This document shows, piece by piece, positions 54,026-61,329 of a DNA stretch of 64,000 nucleotides; the first letter of the stretch is position 1, and each line of letters starts with the position of its first letter. The notes beneath the pieces are model-generated. The model saw nothing but the letters and a program-made list of their open reading frames with translations, was not told where the DNA came from and made no database searches. The position numbers and the translations under genes are program-made. The DNA is taken from NCBI RefSeq assembly GCF_015624485.1, contig NZ_CP061378.1:1116001-1180000 (forward strand), written 5' to 3'. The stretch is from Bradyrhizobium genosp. L. Its GTDB lineage: Bacteria > Pseudomonadota > Alphaproteobacteria > Rhizobiales > Xanthobacteraceae.

Positions 54026-54417
54026 TTGCGAGGGCTCCGTGAAGGTTCAATCTGGAAACGGCATTCGAAAAAGCGGACGGCGAGGGAACTCACGGAAAAA
54101 TTGCAGCGCGCCGGTTTAGCAAGCGTAAAGCCTGTTGCACGCGCGATCGCGGCGACGTTGCAGCGCCAGCGATCATGTGCATGCGCATGTTGCTCAAGTT
54201 GCGGGATAATTCTTGGCGTGTGCACGTTATCATCCAGATGTCGGATGCGATGTGCACCGTAATCTTACGGGCGAGATTGCGTAGCAATTTTAGGCGGTTG
54301 CACCGTCGATCACCAGGAAGATTGATAGGTATATTACAGAGCCTGATAGCGTGCGTCCGTTTGGCGCAGCGACGTGACGACTGAAAGTATCGCGAGGCGA
54401 AAAACCGCGCGCGGGTT
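54026..54417. other. Intergenic region between PAS-MCP and GST genes
   Basis: A roughly 390-bp stretch upstream of both divergent genes, noticeably more AT-rich around 54180-54360. It should hold the MCP promoter; no dispersed repeat, RNA or gene is recognised. The ECF42-type site begins at 54418. Confidence 0.4.
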
Positions 54418-54446
54418 TGTCGGCAGTGCGAGGTCGCGTTCGTCCT
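54418..54446 (+). promoter_or_regulatory. ECF42-type promoter, site 4 (GST gene)
   Basis: TGTCGGCA (54418-54425), 15 bases, CGTCCT (54441-54446), 29 bases before the GST ATG. It has the same block order and spacer as the other five sites. Confidence 0.65.
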
Positions 54447-54474
54447 CGGGCTGCCACTTACCGATGGAGTTCCG

Positions 54475-55128
54475 ATGTCGCTGACATTGCATTACCACCC
54501 GCTGCCCTCGTTCTGCTGGAAGTCGCTGATCGCACTTTACGAGAACGCCACGCCGTTCACGCCGAACAATGTCGATCTCACCGATCCCGCCGAGCGGGCC
54601 GCGCTACGCGCGCTGTGGCCGATCGGCCGCTTTCCGGTGCTGCGCGACGAAGCGCGCGGCGAGACCGTGCCGGAGTCCAGCGTCATCATCGAATATCTCG
54701 ATCGGCATTATCCCGGCACCGTCAGGTTTCTGCCCGACGATCCCGATCAGGCGCTCGCGACGCGGCTGCGCGATCGCTTCCTCGATCTCTATGTCCACCT
54801 TCAGGTCCAGAAGATCGTCGGCGACCGGCTGCGGCCGGCCGAGCGCAAGGATCCCCATGGCCTGGCCGAGGCGAGGGCGCAGGTGCACTCCTCCTACGCG
54901 ATCCTCGACCGGCAGCTCGCGCATGGCGGCTGGATGATGGGCGAGCGCTTCTCGCTGGCCGATTGCGCTGCGGCACCGTCGCTGTTCTACGGCAACAAGG
55001 TCGAGCCGATCGGAGCCGATCACCGGCACCTCGCCGCCTATTTCGAGCGGCTGAAGGCGCGTCCCTCCTTTACGCGCGTGCTCGTGGAAGCCGAGCCCTA
55101 TTTCGGCTTTTTCCCGAGCGAGGGCTAA
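54475..55128 (+). CDS. Glutathione S-transferase family protein
   Basis: A 217-residue two-domain protein. The N-terminal thioredoxin-like part reads LTLHYHPLPSFCWKSLIALYENATPF, with Ser/Cys near residues 12-14 in the active-site position, followed by FPVLRDEARGETVPESSVIIEYL for glutathione binding. The helical domain has GGWMMGERFSLADCAAAPSLFYG. It differs from the GST at 38919 and has an ECF42-type promoter 29 bases upstream. It may conjugate or reduce an organic electrophile; the substrate is not known. Confidence 0.9.
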   Translation: MSLTLHYHPLPSFCWKSLIALYENATPFTPNNVDLTDPAERAALRALWPIGRFPVLRDEARGETVPESSVIIEYLDRHYPGTVRFLPDDPDQALATRLRDRFLDLYVHLQVQKIVGDRLRPAERKDPHGLAEARAQVHSSYAILDRQLAHGGWMMGERFSLADCAAAPSLFYGNKVEPIGADHRHLAAYFERLKARPSFTRVLVEAEPYFGFFPSEG

Positions 55129-55164
55129 CGCTCGACCGAGCCCCGGAAAATAATCGCGGCGCGA

Positions 55165-55193
55165 TGTCGAATTCGCGCCATGCCGTTCGTCTT
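55165..55193 (+). promoter_or_regulatory. ECF42-type promoter, site 5 (NTF2-like gene)
   Basis: TGTCGAAT (55165-55172), 15 bases, CGTCTT (55188-55193), 62 bases before the NTF2-like ATG. This is the only copy with TGTCGA in place of TGTCGG. Confidence 0.65.
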
Positions 55194-55254
55194 CCATGCA
55201 ACAGCCCGGATTCTGGAGCAACCTCCAGTATCCGGGCGTGCATTTGGAGACGGC

Positions 55255-55626
55255 ATGGCAGCAACTGGCAACAGAGCCGAGATCATCCGCGCACTCTTCG
55301 CCGCCTATCTCGCCAACGACCGGGCCGCGGTCGAAGCGGCGTTCGCGGAGGATTTCCGCTTCACCTCGCCCTATGACGAAGGTCTCGACAAGAAGACCTA
55401 TTTCTCGATCTGCTGGCGCGATACCGATTGGATCGGCCGCCACGAGATCGAGCGCATCCTGGTCGATGGCGCTGAGGCGTTCGTCACCTATCGCTGCGTC
55501 GGCAAGGACGGCAAGAGCTTTCGCAACACCGAGTTCTTCGCCTTCGACGGCGACAAGATCGCGCGCATCGACGTCTATTTCGGCCCGTCCTACGAGGGCG
55601 GCGCCTTCGTCAAGCAGCAGCGTTGA
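55255..55626 (+). CDS. NTF2-like (SnoaL) family protein
   Basis: A 123-residue single-domain protein: RAEIIRALFAAYLANDRAAVEAAFAEDFRFTSPYDEG, then KKTYFSICWRDTDW, and the beta sheet YRCVGKDGKSFRNTEFFAFDGDKIARIDVYFG. The cavity could bind a small molecule; no substrate is known. ATG 55255 is preferred because the upstream in-frame extension does not look like this fold. It is preceded by an ECF42-type promoter and lies 125 bases before the first DGPF gene. Confidence 0.88.
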   Translation: MAATGNRAEIIRALFAAYLANDRAAVEAAFAEDFRFTSPYDEGLDKKTYFSICWRDTDWIGRHEIERILVDGAEAFVTYRCVGKDGKSFRNTEFFAFDGDKIARIDVYFGPSYEGGAFVKQQR

Positions 55627-55668
55627 GCACGGGCACGTCAATGACCCCTGGGATAATTTTGCGAAGCG

Positions 55669-55697
55669 TGTCGGCACGGCAAAGTGAGCTCCGTCTT
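55669..55697 (+). promoter_or_regulatory. ECF42-type promoter, site 6 (DGPF cluster)
   Basis: TGTCGGCA (55669-55676), 15 bases, CGTCTT (55692-55697), 53 bases before the first DGPF gene at 55751. It would drive three consecutive genes to 57020. Confidence 0.7.
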
Positions 55698-55750
55698 GCA
55701 AGCGAGCGCCGGCGAGGCCGGCCCGCAACGACGGACAACGGAGCACGACG

Positions 55751-56167
55751 ATGAAGTTCATGGTGATCGTGAAGGCGAACAAGGAGACCGAGGCCGGCGT
55801 GATGCCGTCGACCGAGCTGCTCGCCGCGATGGGCAAGTTCAACGAGGAGATGGTCAAGGCCGGCGTGATGCAGGCCGGCGAGGGCCTGCATCCGACCGCG
55901 AAGGGCGCGCGCGTCGAGTATGCCGGCGGCCGGAGCACCGCGACCCGCGGCCCGTTCAGCCTCTCGAGCGATCTCGTCGCCGGCTTCTGGCTGATCGAGA
56001 CCAAGTCTCTCGACGAAGCCATCGACTGGATGAAGCGCGCGCCGTTCGACGGCGGCTCCGAGATCGAGATCCGCCAGGTGTTCGCACCCGAGGATTTCGG
56101 GGAGGCGCTGACGCCTGAGCTGCGCGAGCAGGAAGAGCGGCTGCGCGCGCAGTCTGCGAAGAAGTGA
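55751..56167 (+). CDS. YciI-like DGPF-family protein
   Basis: A 138-residue YCII-related protein: MKFMVIVKANKETEAG, EMVKAGVMQAGEGLHPT, then TATRGPFSLSSDLVAGFWLIE where the usual DGPF reads RGPF, and EIEIRQVFAPEDFGE at the end. It is paralogous to the next gene (24 bases downstream). The alpha+beta barrel dimer is conserved but the function is unknown. The ECF42-type promoter upstream, together with the DGPF gene coupled to the sigma factor, supports a shared role. Confidence 0.9.
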   Translation: MKFMVIVKANKETEAGVMPSTELLAAMGKFNEEMVKAGVMQAGEGLHPTAKGARVEYAGGRSTATRGPFSLSSDLVAGFWLIETKSLDEAIDWMKRAPFDGGSEIEIRQVFAPEDFGEALTPELREQEERLRAQSAKK

Positions 56168-56191
56168 CGCGAACAGAAGGAAATCCATTCC

Positions 56192-56617
56192 ATGCGTTTC
56201 ATGATGCTGATGATCCCGCACGGCTACGAGAGCGCGCCGGCCAAGCTCGAGCTCGATCCCGAACGCGTCGCCGCGATGATGCGCTACAACCAGGAGCTCA
56301 AGGACGCCGGCGTGCTGATCACGCTGGAGGGCCTGCATCCGCCGGCGACCGGCGCGCGGGTCTCCTTCGCCTCCGGCAAGCCCGTCGTCACCGACGGTCC
56401 GTTCACCGAGGCCAAGGAGGTGATCGGCGGCTTCTGGATGATCGACGTCGCCTCGCGCGCCGAGGCGATCGAATGGGCGAAGAAGTGCCCGGCCTCCGCC
56501 GAGGAGACCATCGAGATCCGCCAGGTCCAGGAGATGGCCGACTTCTCCGACGAAGTGCAGCAGGCGGCATCGAGCTTCGAGCACCCGCAGGGCGGCTGGG
56601 GCAAGGCGCTGCGCTGA
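56192..56617 (+). CDS. YciI-like DGPF-family protein
   Basis: A 141-residue YCII-related protein: MRFMMLMIPHGYESAP, ELKDAGVLITLEGLHPPATGARV, VTDGPFTEAKEVIGGFWMIDV (intact DGPF) and EIRQVQEMADFSDE. Most similar within the window to the preceding gene's product, so the pair arose by duplication. AGAAGGAAA precedes the ATG. Function unknown; expected to be co-transcribed with its neighbours from the promoter at 55669. Confidence 0.92.
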   Translation: MRFMMLMIPHGYESAPAKLELDPERVAAMMRYNQELKDAGVLITLEGLHPPATGARVSFASGKPVVTDGPFTEAKEVIGGFWMIDVASRAEAIEWAKKCPASAEETIEIRQVQEMADFSDEVQQAASSFEHPQGGWGKALR

Positions 56618-56654
56618 TTCACAAGGCAATCAACCACCAGCAAGGAGAGCACCG

Positions 56655-57020
56655 ATGAGCAACAACGACACTTATCTGGCCGTCTATCTCGGCAGCATGA
56701 ACGGCGCGCGCATGCAAGCCTGGATGGCCCTGCCGGAAGCCGAGCGGCGCGCCAAGGAGCAGCAGGGCATGGCCGCCTGGGGCGCCTGGGTCGAGAAGCA
56801 CAAGGACGTCATCGTCGAGCTCGGCGGCCCGGTCGGCAAGACCAAGAAGGTCGACGCCAACGGCATCGCCGACATCAAGAACCTCTTGACCGGCTTCACC
56901 GTGGTGCGCGCGCCCTCGCACGAAGCCGCCGCCAAGCTGTTCGAGAACCATCCGCACTTCACGGCCTTCCCGGGCGAGGGCGTCGAGATCATGCCGGTGC
57001 TCCCGATTCCGGGACGGTGA
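56655..57020 (+). CDS. YCII-related-like hypothetical protein
   Basis: A 121-residue protein: DTYLAVYLGSMNGARMQAWMALPEAERRAKEQQGMAAWGAWVEKH, VELGGPVGKTKKVDANG, and FTVVRAPSHEAAAKLFENHPHFTAFPGEGVEIMPVLP. The order of beta strand, helix, VxELGGPxGKTK and a C-terminal strand resembles the YCII fold, but the DGPF motif is absent. It starts with AAGGAGAG upstream and 37 bases after the second DGPF gene. Probably a third, diverged partner in the same operon; function unknown. Confidence 0.8.
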   Translation: MSNNDTYLAVYLGSMNGARMQAWMALPEAERRAKEQQGMAAWGAWVEKHKDVIVELGGPVGKTKKVDANGIADIKNLLTGFTVVRAPSHEAAAKLFENHPHFTAFPGEGVEIMPVLPIPGR

Positions 57021-57056
57021 GGAGCGGAACGAAAGAGCTCTCGATCTTTCCACACC

Positions 57057-57142
57057 GTCATGGCCGGCTTGTCCCGGCCATCCACGTCTTCCTTGATGCG
57101 GAAACCAGGACGTGGATGCCCGGGACAAGCCCGGGCATGGCG
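57057..57142. repeat. Dispersed palindromic repeat, family E, copy 2
   Basis: GTCATGGCCGGCTTGTCCCGG and CATCCACGTCTT face GGACGTGGATG and CCGGGACAAGCCCGGGCATG, as at 34018-34099 but with the CCGG/GGCC halves exchanged in part. It lies between the DGPF operon and the TetR gene. Confidence 0.8.
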
Positions 57143-57224
57143 GTTGGGAGGATGGACACGCCACCCGATCCGTTAATCTTGATCGGCGTCCACGCCCGCC
57201 GCTAGTGACCTTCACCGCCGGCTC

Positions 57225-57243
57225 ATGTAAACGTCTTTCACAT
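57225..57243. promoter_or_regulatory. TetR operator candidate 1 (autoregulatory)
   Basis: ATGTAAACGTCTTTCACAT (57225-57243), an inverted repeat with ATGTAAA and TTTCACAT ends, 15 of 19 positions identical to the site at 58051. It overlaps the TetR start codon at 57242, so binding would block translation initiation or transcription. Confidence 0.6.
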
Positions 57244-57973
57244 GAGCTGGCGCAAGGACCAAGGCCGCACCGAGCGCGGTTATCATCACGGCAATCTCAA
57301 GGAGGCGCTGCTGCAGGCAGCCCTCGATTTGATCTCGAAGAAGGGGCCGGCCGGCTTCACCTTCGCCGATGCCGCGCGCATGGCCGGCGTCAGCCCCGCG
57401 GCGCCCTACCGGCATTTCCGCGACCGCGACGAGCTGATCGCCAGCATCGCGCAGCGCGGCTTCGAGCAGTTCGAATCTGCCCTGACCCAGGCCTGGGACG
57501 ACGGCCGCCCCGACACCGTCACGGCGTTCGAGCGGGTCGGCAAGGCCTATCTCGCCTTCGCCCGCGAGGAGCCGGCATTCTACTCCGCGATGTTCGAATC
57601 CGGCCTGCCGCCCGACGCCAATCCGGCGCTGATGGCCGCGGGCGAACGCGCCTTTGCCATCATCCGCGCCGCTGCCGAGCGCCTTGCGGCGCTGGCGCCG
57701 CCAGGCCAGCCGCGGCCGCCGGCGATGATGATGGCGCTGCACATCTGGTCGATGTCGCACGGCGTCGCCTCGCTGTTCGGCCGCGGCGACGCCGCGCGGC
57801 GCAAGCTGCCGATGTCGCCGGAGGAGCTGCTGGAGGCCGAGGTGCTGATCTATCTGCGCGGCCTCGGCTTCCCGACCGAGCGCCGCCCCGGCGCCACGCC
57901 GCCGCCGCTGAACGATACGCCGGCCGGCGACAGGTCAGGCGAAAAGTCAGGTCCCTGGGGCAAACCGAAATAA
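57242..57973 (+). CDS. TetR family transcriptional regulator
   Basis: A 243-residue regulator. The HTH reads LKEALLQAALDLISKKGPAGFTFADAARMAGVSPAAPYRHFRDRDELI (about 20-65), preceded by RTERGYHHGN. The C-terminal domain (about 80-210) is of the TetR_C_33 type with AYLAFAREEPAFYSAMFESG and a Pro-rich tail. Two matching operators (57225 and 58051) suggest it represses itself and the DUF2852 gene. ATG 57242 lies inside the first operator. Ligand unknown. Confidence 0.92.
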   Translation: MSWRKDQGRTERGYHHGNLKEALLQAALDLISKKGPAGFTFADAARMAGVSPAAPYRHFRDRDELIASIAQRGFEQFESALTQAWDDGRPDTVTAFERVGKAYLAFAREEPAFYSAMFESGLPPDANPALMAAGERAFAIIRAAAERLAALAPPGQPRPPAMMMALHIWSMSHGVASLFGRGDAARRKLPMSPEELLEAEVLIYLRGLGFPTERRPGATPPPLNDTPAGDRSGEKSGPWGKPK

Positions 57974-58023
57974 GGTTCAAACGAACCCCAAAAATAATCT
58001 CCGGGGTGCGTCACCCGCGCTGC

Positions 58024-58069
58024 TTGACTTTCCCGGGGGATCGGCTACCTATGTAAATGTTATTTACAT
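58024..58069 (+). promoter_or_regulatory. Promoter and TetR operator candidate 2 of the DUF2852 gene
   Basis: TTGACT (58024-58029), 16 bases, TACCTA (58046-58051), overlapped by the perfect inverted repeat ATGTAAAT-GTT-ATTTACAT (58051-58069). The operator covers the expected transcription start, so binding should block the gene. Confidence 0.65.
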
Positions 58070-58103
58070 TCACAACGGCGTGATTGCCGTGATGGAGAGT
58101 GAA

Positions 58104-58601
58104 ATGGCCTACACCGCAGATGCCGATCGCTGGCGCGGTCCCGTCCAAGACCCGTATCCCCCGCACATGCACATGCATTGGGCGCCGTGGCACCCCCTCA
58201 AGATCGCCCTGATCATCCTCGGTTTCATGATCTGGTGGCCGGTCGGCCTCGCCGTTCTCTTTTTCACACTCGGGAGCAGAAAGATGGCCTGTTGGAGTCA
58301 CAACGACATGGATCGCTGGCAGAACAAGATGGAGCGGATGCAGTACAAGATGGACCGCATGCGCAACCACATGGAGCGCCGCGGCTTCGGGTTCGGCTTC
58401 GGCCCGCCCTCGAGCGGCAACCGCGCCTTCGACGAATACCGCACCGAGACGCTGCGCCGTCTGGAAGACGAGCAGAAGGAGTTCAAGGATTTCCTGAACC
58501 GCCTGCGTCACGCCAAGGACAAGGAAGAGTTCGACGCCTTCATGGCCCAGCAGAAGACCCGTCCGACCCCGCCGCCGACCGACGAGCCGCATCAGGGCTG
58601 A
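58104..58601 (+). CDS. DUF2852 family membrane protein
   Basis: A 165-residue protein. One or two hydrophobic segments (LKIALIILGFMIWWPVGLAVLFF, about 33-55) follow a His/Pro-rich stretch (PYPPHMHMHWAPWHP). The C-terminal half is a charged coiled coil: RMQYKMDRMRNHMERRGFGFGFGPP and LRRLEDEQKEFKDFLNRLRHAKDKEEF. This is the layout of DUF2852, of unknown function. ATG 58104 is chosen for the GGAGAGTG ribosome binding site; ATG 58092 and GTG 58080 are earlier alternatives. Likely repressed by the upstream TetR. Confidence 0.88.
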   Translation: MAYTADADRWRGPVQDPYPPHMHMHWAPWHPLKIALIILGFMIWWPVGLAVLFFTLGSRKMACWSHNDMDRWQNKMERMQYKMDRMRNHMERRGFGFGFGPPSSGNRAFDEYRTETLRRLEDEQKEFKDFLNRLRHAKDKEEFDAFMAQQKTRPTPPPTDEPHQG

Positions 58602-58658
58602 ACGCGCCAGAGCCAAGCCTTCAGGCGATGTGCCCCCATAGAACCTGATGGCCCCGAG

Positions 58659-58687
58659 CCGCCCGTTTGCAAACCGCAAGCGGGCGG
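58659..58687 (+). terminator. Hairpin after the DUF2852 gene
   Basis: CCGCCCGTTTGC-AAACC-GCAAGCGGGCGG, a 12-bp stem with one mismatch and a 5-base loop, 58 bases after the stop. A weak T-rich stretch follows (TTCCGCGTTT), so intrinsic termination is plausible but not certain. Confidence 0.5.
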
Positions 58688-58756
58688 TTCCGCGTTTGGG
58701 GGGTGTTGTATTCTTTGATGCGTTGAATAAGCGCTGTTAGGTGAGCACGCCAGTCC

Positions 58757-58779
58757 GGCTCCCTCCCCCCTTGCGGGGG
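58757..58779. repeat. Family G repeat, left fragment cut by the IS element
   Basis: CGGCTCCCTCCCCCCTTGCGGG matches the right arm of the 45262-45422 copy and stops at the IS edge; its continuation CTTGCGGGGGAGGGGTGGGG resumes at 60209 after the IS. Confidence 0.75.
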
Positions 58780-60208
58780 CTACGGGAGCCCCGAAAGTGA
58801 TTCCCCGGAGTTTGTGAATGTGATTCAAGGCCTTTCGACCTGTTTGGACGAGAGGCCTGCGATGTCTTTTGGCGATGTTCGGGTTGCGGAGCGGGCTGAT
58901 TGGCTGATCGAGCGGGTGGCGACGGCGGGGACGCTGGTGCTACGCAAATTGGGGGAGACGCGCGCGGGCGAGAAGGCCGTGCATCGGTTTCTGTCTTCGC
59001 CCCATGTTTCGGTCGATCGGATTGTGGAAACGTTGGCCGGGCGGACTGCGGTTCAATGCGCCGGTCGCCGCATTCTGGCTGTCCAGGACACGACCGAGAT
59101 CAATTTTGGCGGTCGTGACAAGAAGCGGCGGGGCTTCGGACCTGCCGGCGATGGCCAAACCCCTGGCTTCTTCATCCATCCAGTGATTGCCGTCGATATC
59201 GAAAGCGAAGCCGTGGTCGGTCTTGTCGATGCGGCGATCTGGACGCGGTCTGCGGATCGCGTCACGTCGCGCCGCAATCGCGCGATCGAGGATAAGGAAT
59301 CGGCGCGTTGGCTGTTGGGCTGTCAGGCCACGGCAAGCGTGCTGTCCGATGCCGCCGAGGTGACAATGGTGGCCGATCGCGAAAGCGACATTTACCTGCT
59401 GTTTGCCCGCAAACCGGAGCGGCTCGATCTGATCGTGCGCGCCGGTCAGGATCGATCTTTGCTCGGTGGGGGAACGCTCTTTGGGGCGCTTGCCAGTGCT
59501 GAAGTGCTGAGCAGAAGCGAGGTCCGCGTGGCGCCGCGCGGGCCTGGTGACAAAGGGCGCGTCGCGACCGTCGAACTCCGCGCGGGCTCGGTGCACATCG
59601 CCCGCTCACAAAGTCTGGGGCAATCCGAGGCGGCCGGCAGCGTCGAACTCACCTTGGTGGAAGCACGAGAGGTCGATGCGCCGTCAGGCAAGACGCCGTT
59701 GTTGTGGCGCCTACTCACGACCCGCACCGTCACTTGTGCGACCGAGGCTGAACACGTCGTCCGCCTCTATCGCTTGCGCTGGCGCATCGAACAAGTCTTC
59801 CGCGCCCTCAAGAGCGACGGCTTGGCCCTCGACGACAGCCAAGTCGTCGACGCCGAGCGGATGTTTAATCTGACCGCCATCGCGCTCGCTGGCGCGATTC
59901 GGACGATCCAGCTTGTCGATGCCAGAGACGGCAGCCTCCGCCCGGCAACCGATGTCATTGACGAAAGCTTCGCCGTCGCGCTCGAGCACCTGTCAAAAAA
60001 GCTCGAGGGCAAAACGCTACGGCAGAAAAACCCGCATCCTATCGGCTCGCTTGCCTTCGTCTCATGGATCGCGGCCCGTCTCGGCGGATGGAATTGCTAC
60101 TACAAGCCTCCAGGACCAAAGACCATGCGCGACGGCTGGAACCGCCTTGCCGCAACACTCGACGGCTATGCCCTTGCTACACAGTCACAAAATCCGGGAA
60201 TCCCCTAG
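58780..60208 (+). mobile_element. IS4-family insertion sequence, 1429 bp, intact
   Basis: The element has related ends CTACGGGAGCCCC (58780-58792) and, read inward from the right, CTAGGGGATTCCC (60208-60196), 10 of 13 positions equal. CTTGCGGGGG is present on both sides (58770-58779 and 60209-60218) as a 10-bp target duplication, normal for IS4. One transposase gene fills nearly the whole element, and its TAG stop is the last three bases. The insertion split a family G intergenic repeat, so no host gene was broken. Confidence 0.9.
58814..60208 (+). CDS. IS4-family DDE transposase
   Basis: A 464-residue transposase. The first catalytic Asp lies in VQDTTEINF, the second in MVADRESDIYLL, and the YREK signature is exact: YRLRWRIEQVFRALK with the spacing Y-2-R-3-E-6-K. 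An N-terminal DNA-binding helical domain precedes them (LGETRAGEKAVHRFLSSPHV). GTG 58814 gives the full domain; ATG 58862 would shorten it by 16 residues. No frameshift or stop is present, so it may be active. Confidence 0.93.
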   Translation: MNVIQGLSTCLDERPAMSFGDVRVAERADWLIERVATAGTLVLRKLGETRAGEKAVHRFLSSPHVSVDRIVETLAGRTAVQCAGRRILAVQDTTEINFGGRDKKRRGFGPAGDGQTPGFFIHPVIAVDIESEAVVGLVDAAIWTRSADRVTSRRNRAIEDKESARWLLGCQATASVLSDAAEVTMVADRESDIYLLFARKPERLDLIVRAGQDRSLLGGGTLFGALASAEVLSRSEVRVAPRGPGDKGRVATVELRAGSVHIARSQSLGQSEAAGSVELTLVEAREVDAPSGKTPLLWRLLTTRTVTCATEAEHVVRLYRLRWRIEQVFRALKSDGLALDDSQVVDAERMFNLTAIALAGAIRTIQLVDARDGSLRPATDVIDESFAVALEHLSKKLEGKTLRQKNPHPIGSLAFVSWIAARLGGWNCYYKPPGPKTMRDGWNRLAATLDGYALATQSQNPGIP

Positions 60209-60375
60209 CTTGCGGGGGAGGGGTGGGGAGAGGGGCGGCCCCGGGCGCCGGCACCAGACATCGTATGACATCACATCAACGGTATGTCGTTCGCGAAGCG
60301 CACTTCGTCTTCAAAGCACAGCGGAGCAAGCGGTACCCCTCTCCCTACCCCTCTCCCGCAAGGGGAGAGGGAACC
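60209..60375. repeat. Family G repeat, right part after the IS element
   Basis: CTTGCGGGGGAGGGGTGGGG continues the fragment at 58757-58779, and TACCCCTCTCCCTACCCCTC followed by CCGCAAGGGGAGAGGG (to about 60375) is its other arm. Order of arms is reversed compared with 45262-45422. Confidence 0.75.
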
Positions 60376-60450
60376 CGCGCACCGTTGCGTCCCTCACTTG
60401 CGCTTCAGTGCAGTCGTGCTCAATTCTGAGTCCGGCGAAGAGGGCACGTC

Positions 60451-61212
60451 ATGGCAACGGCCGAATTCCTGTCGACGTACGATCTCTGGGATCAGATCTG
60501 CCGCGAAGCGGAGGCTGCGACGGCCGCGGATCCGTTTCTCAAAGCGACCTCCACCGTCCTCCTCCATCATCGCGATCTCGCCGGCGCGCTCGCCGCCCTG
60601 ATCGGCCAGCGCATCGGCAGCGCCGTGGCCGATCGCATCCAGTTCACGCGCACCGCGCGCGAGGCGTTCGCCGCCGAGCCCGCGCTGGTCGACGCCGCGA
60701 GCCGTGACCTGCAGGCCATCGTCCGCCGCGATCCCGCGATCGCCGGCCTCCTGCAGCCGCTGCTGAACTTCAAGGGCTACGTCGCGTTGCAGGCCTGGCG
60801 CGTGTCGAACTGGTTGTGGCGCCGTGGCCGCGCCGATCTCGCGCGGCTGATACAAAGCGCCGCCGCCGACCAACTCCAGGTCAGCATTCATCCATCGGCC
60901 GCGATCGGCACCGAAGTCTTCCTCGACCACGGCACCGGCCTGATCATCGGCGCGCTGGTGACGATCGGTGACGAGGCCACGATCCTGCAGAACGTCACCA
61001 TCTCACGCCACCGGGACGATCCGCGCCACGCCCCGACGGTCGGCCGCGGCGTCCTCGTCAGCGCCGGTGCAACTGTTATCGGCGACGTCAGCATCGGCGC
61101 TTTTGCCAAGATCGGCGCCGGCGCGCTGGTGACGGCAGACGTTCCGTCCGGCTGCACCGCGGTCGGCGTCCCCGCGCGGCTGACCAATTGCGCGGAAGCG
61201 GCGATGGCGTAG
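60451..61212 (+). CDS. Serine acetyltransferase-like protein (CysE family, atypical)
   Basis: A 253-residue hexapeptide-repeat acyltransferase. The N-terminal helical domain and left-handed beta-helix are normal for CysE, and the catalytic Asp/His (SIHPSAAIG, LDHGTG) and the later His (DPRHAPTV) are kept. The usual VTLGGTGK loop is replaced by VTISRHRDD, so acetyl-CoA or serine binding may differ. It may be a second, divergent SAT. The frame begins at 60451; no sulfur genes are adjacent. Confidence 0.8.
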   Translation: MATAEFLSTYDLWDQICREAEAATAADPFLKATSTVLLHHRDLAGALAALIGQRIGSAVADRIQFTRTAREAFAAEPALVDAASRDLQAIVRRDPAIAGLLQPLLNFKGYVALQAWRVSNWLWRRGRADLARLIQSAAADQLQVSIHPSAAIGTEVFLDHGTGLIIGALVTIGDEATILQNVTISRHRDDPRHAPTVGRGVLVSAGATVIGDVSIGAFAKIGAGALVTADVPSGCTAVGVPARLTNCAEAAMA

Positions 61213-61228
61213 GCCGCGCAGCGAGATC

Positions 61229-61314
61229 GTAGGATGGGTAGAGCGAAGCGAAACCCATCAATGCTGACGCGCGGATACGATGTGATGGGTTTCGCTGCGC
61301 TCTACCCATCCTAC
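61229..61314. repeat. Dispersed palindromic repeat, family B variant
   Basis: GTAGGATGGGTAGAGCGAAG and CGAAACCCATC face GATGGGTTTCG and CTCTACCCATCCTAC. The layout of family B with changed bases in both arms, so stem pairing is kept. Confidence 0.85.
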
Positions 61315-61329
61315 GTTGCGACGAAATTC

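Noticed and set aside
54604..56202. 532-codon minus-strand frame opposite GST, NTF2-like and DGPF genes
   Set aside because: Crosses intergenic regions with the promoter elements; real genes on the plus strand are well supported.
57017..57205. Small plus-strand frame across the family E repeat
   Set aside because: It is the translation of the repeat (TWMPGTSPGM-like), as commonly seen for such elements, with no independent coding signal.
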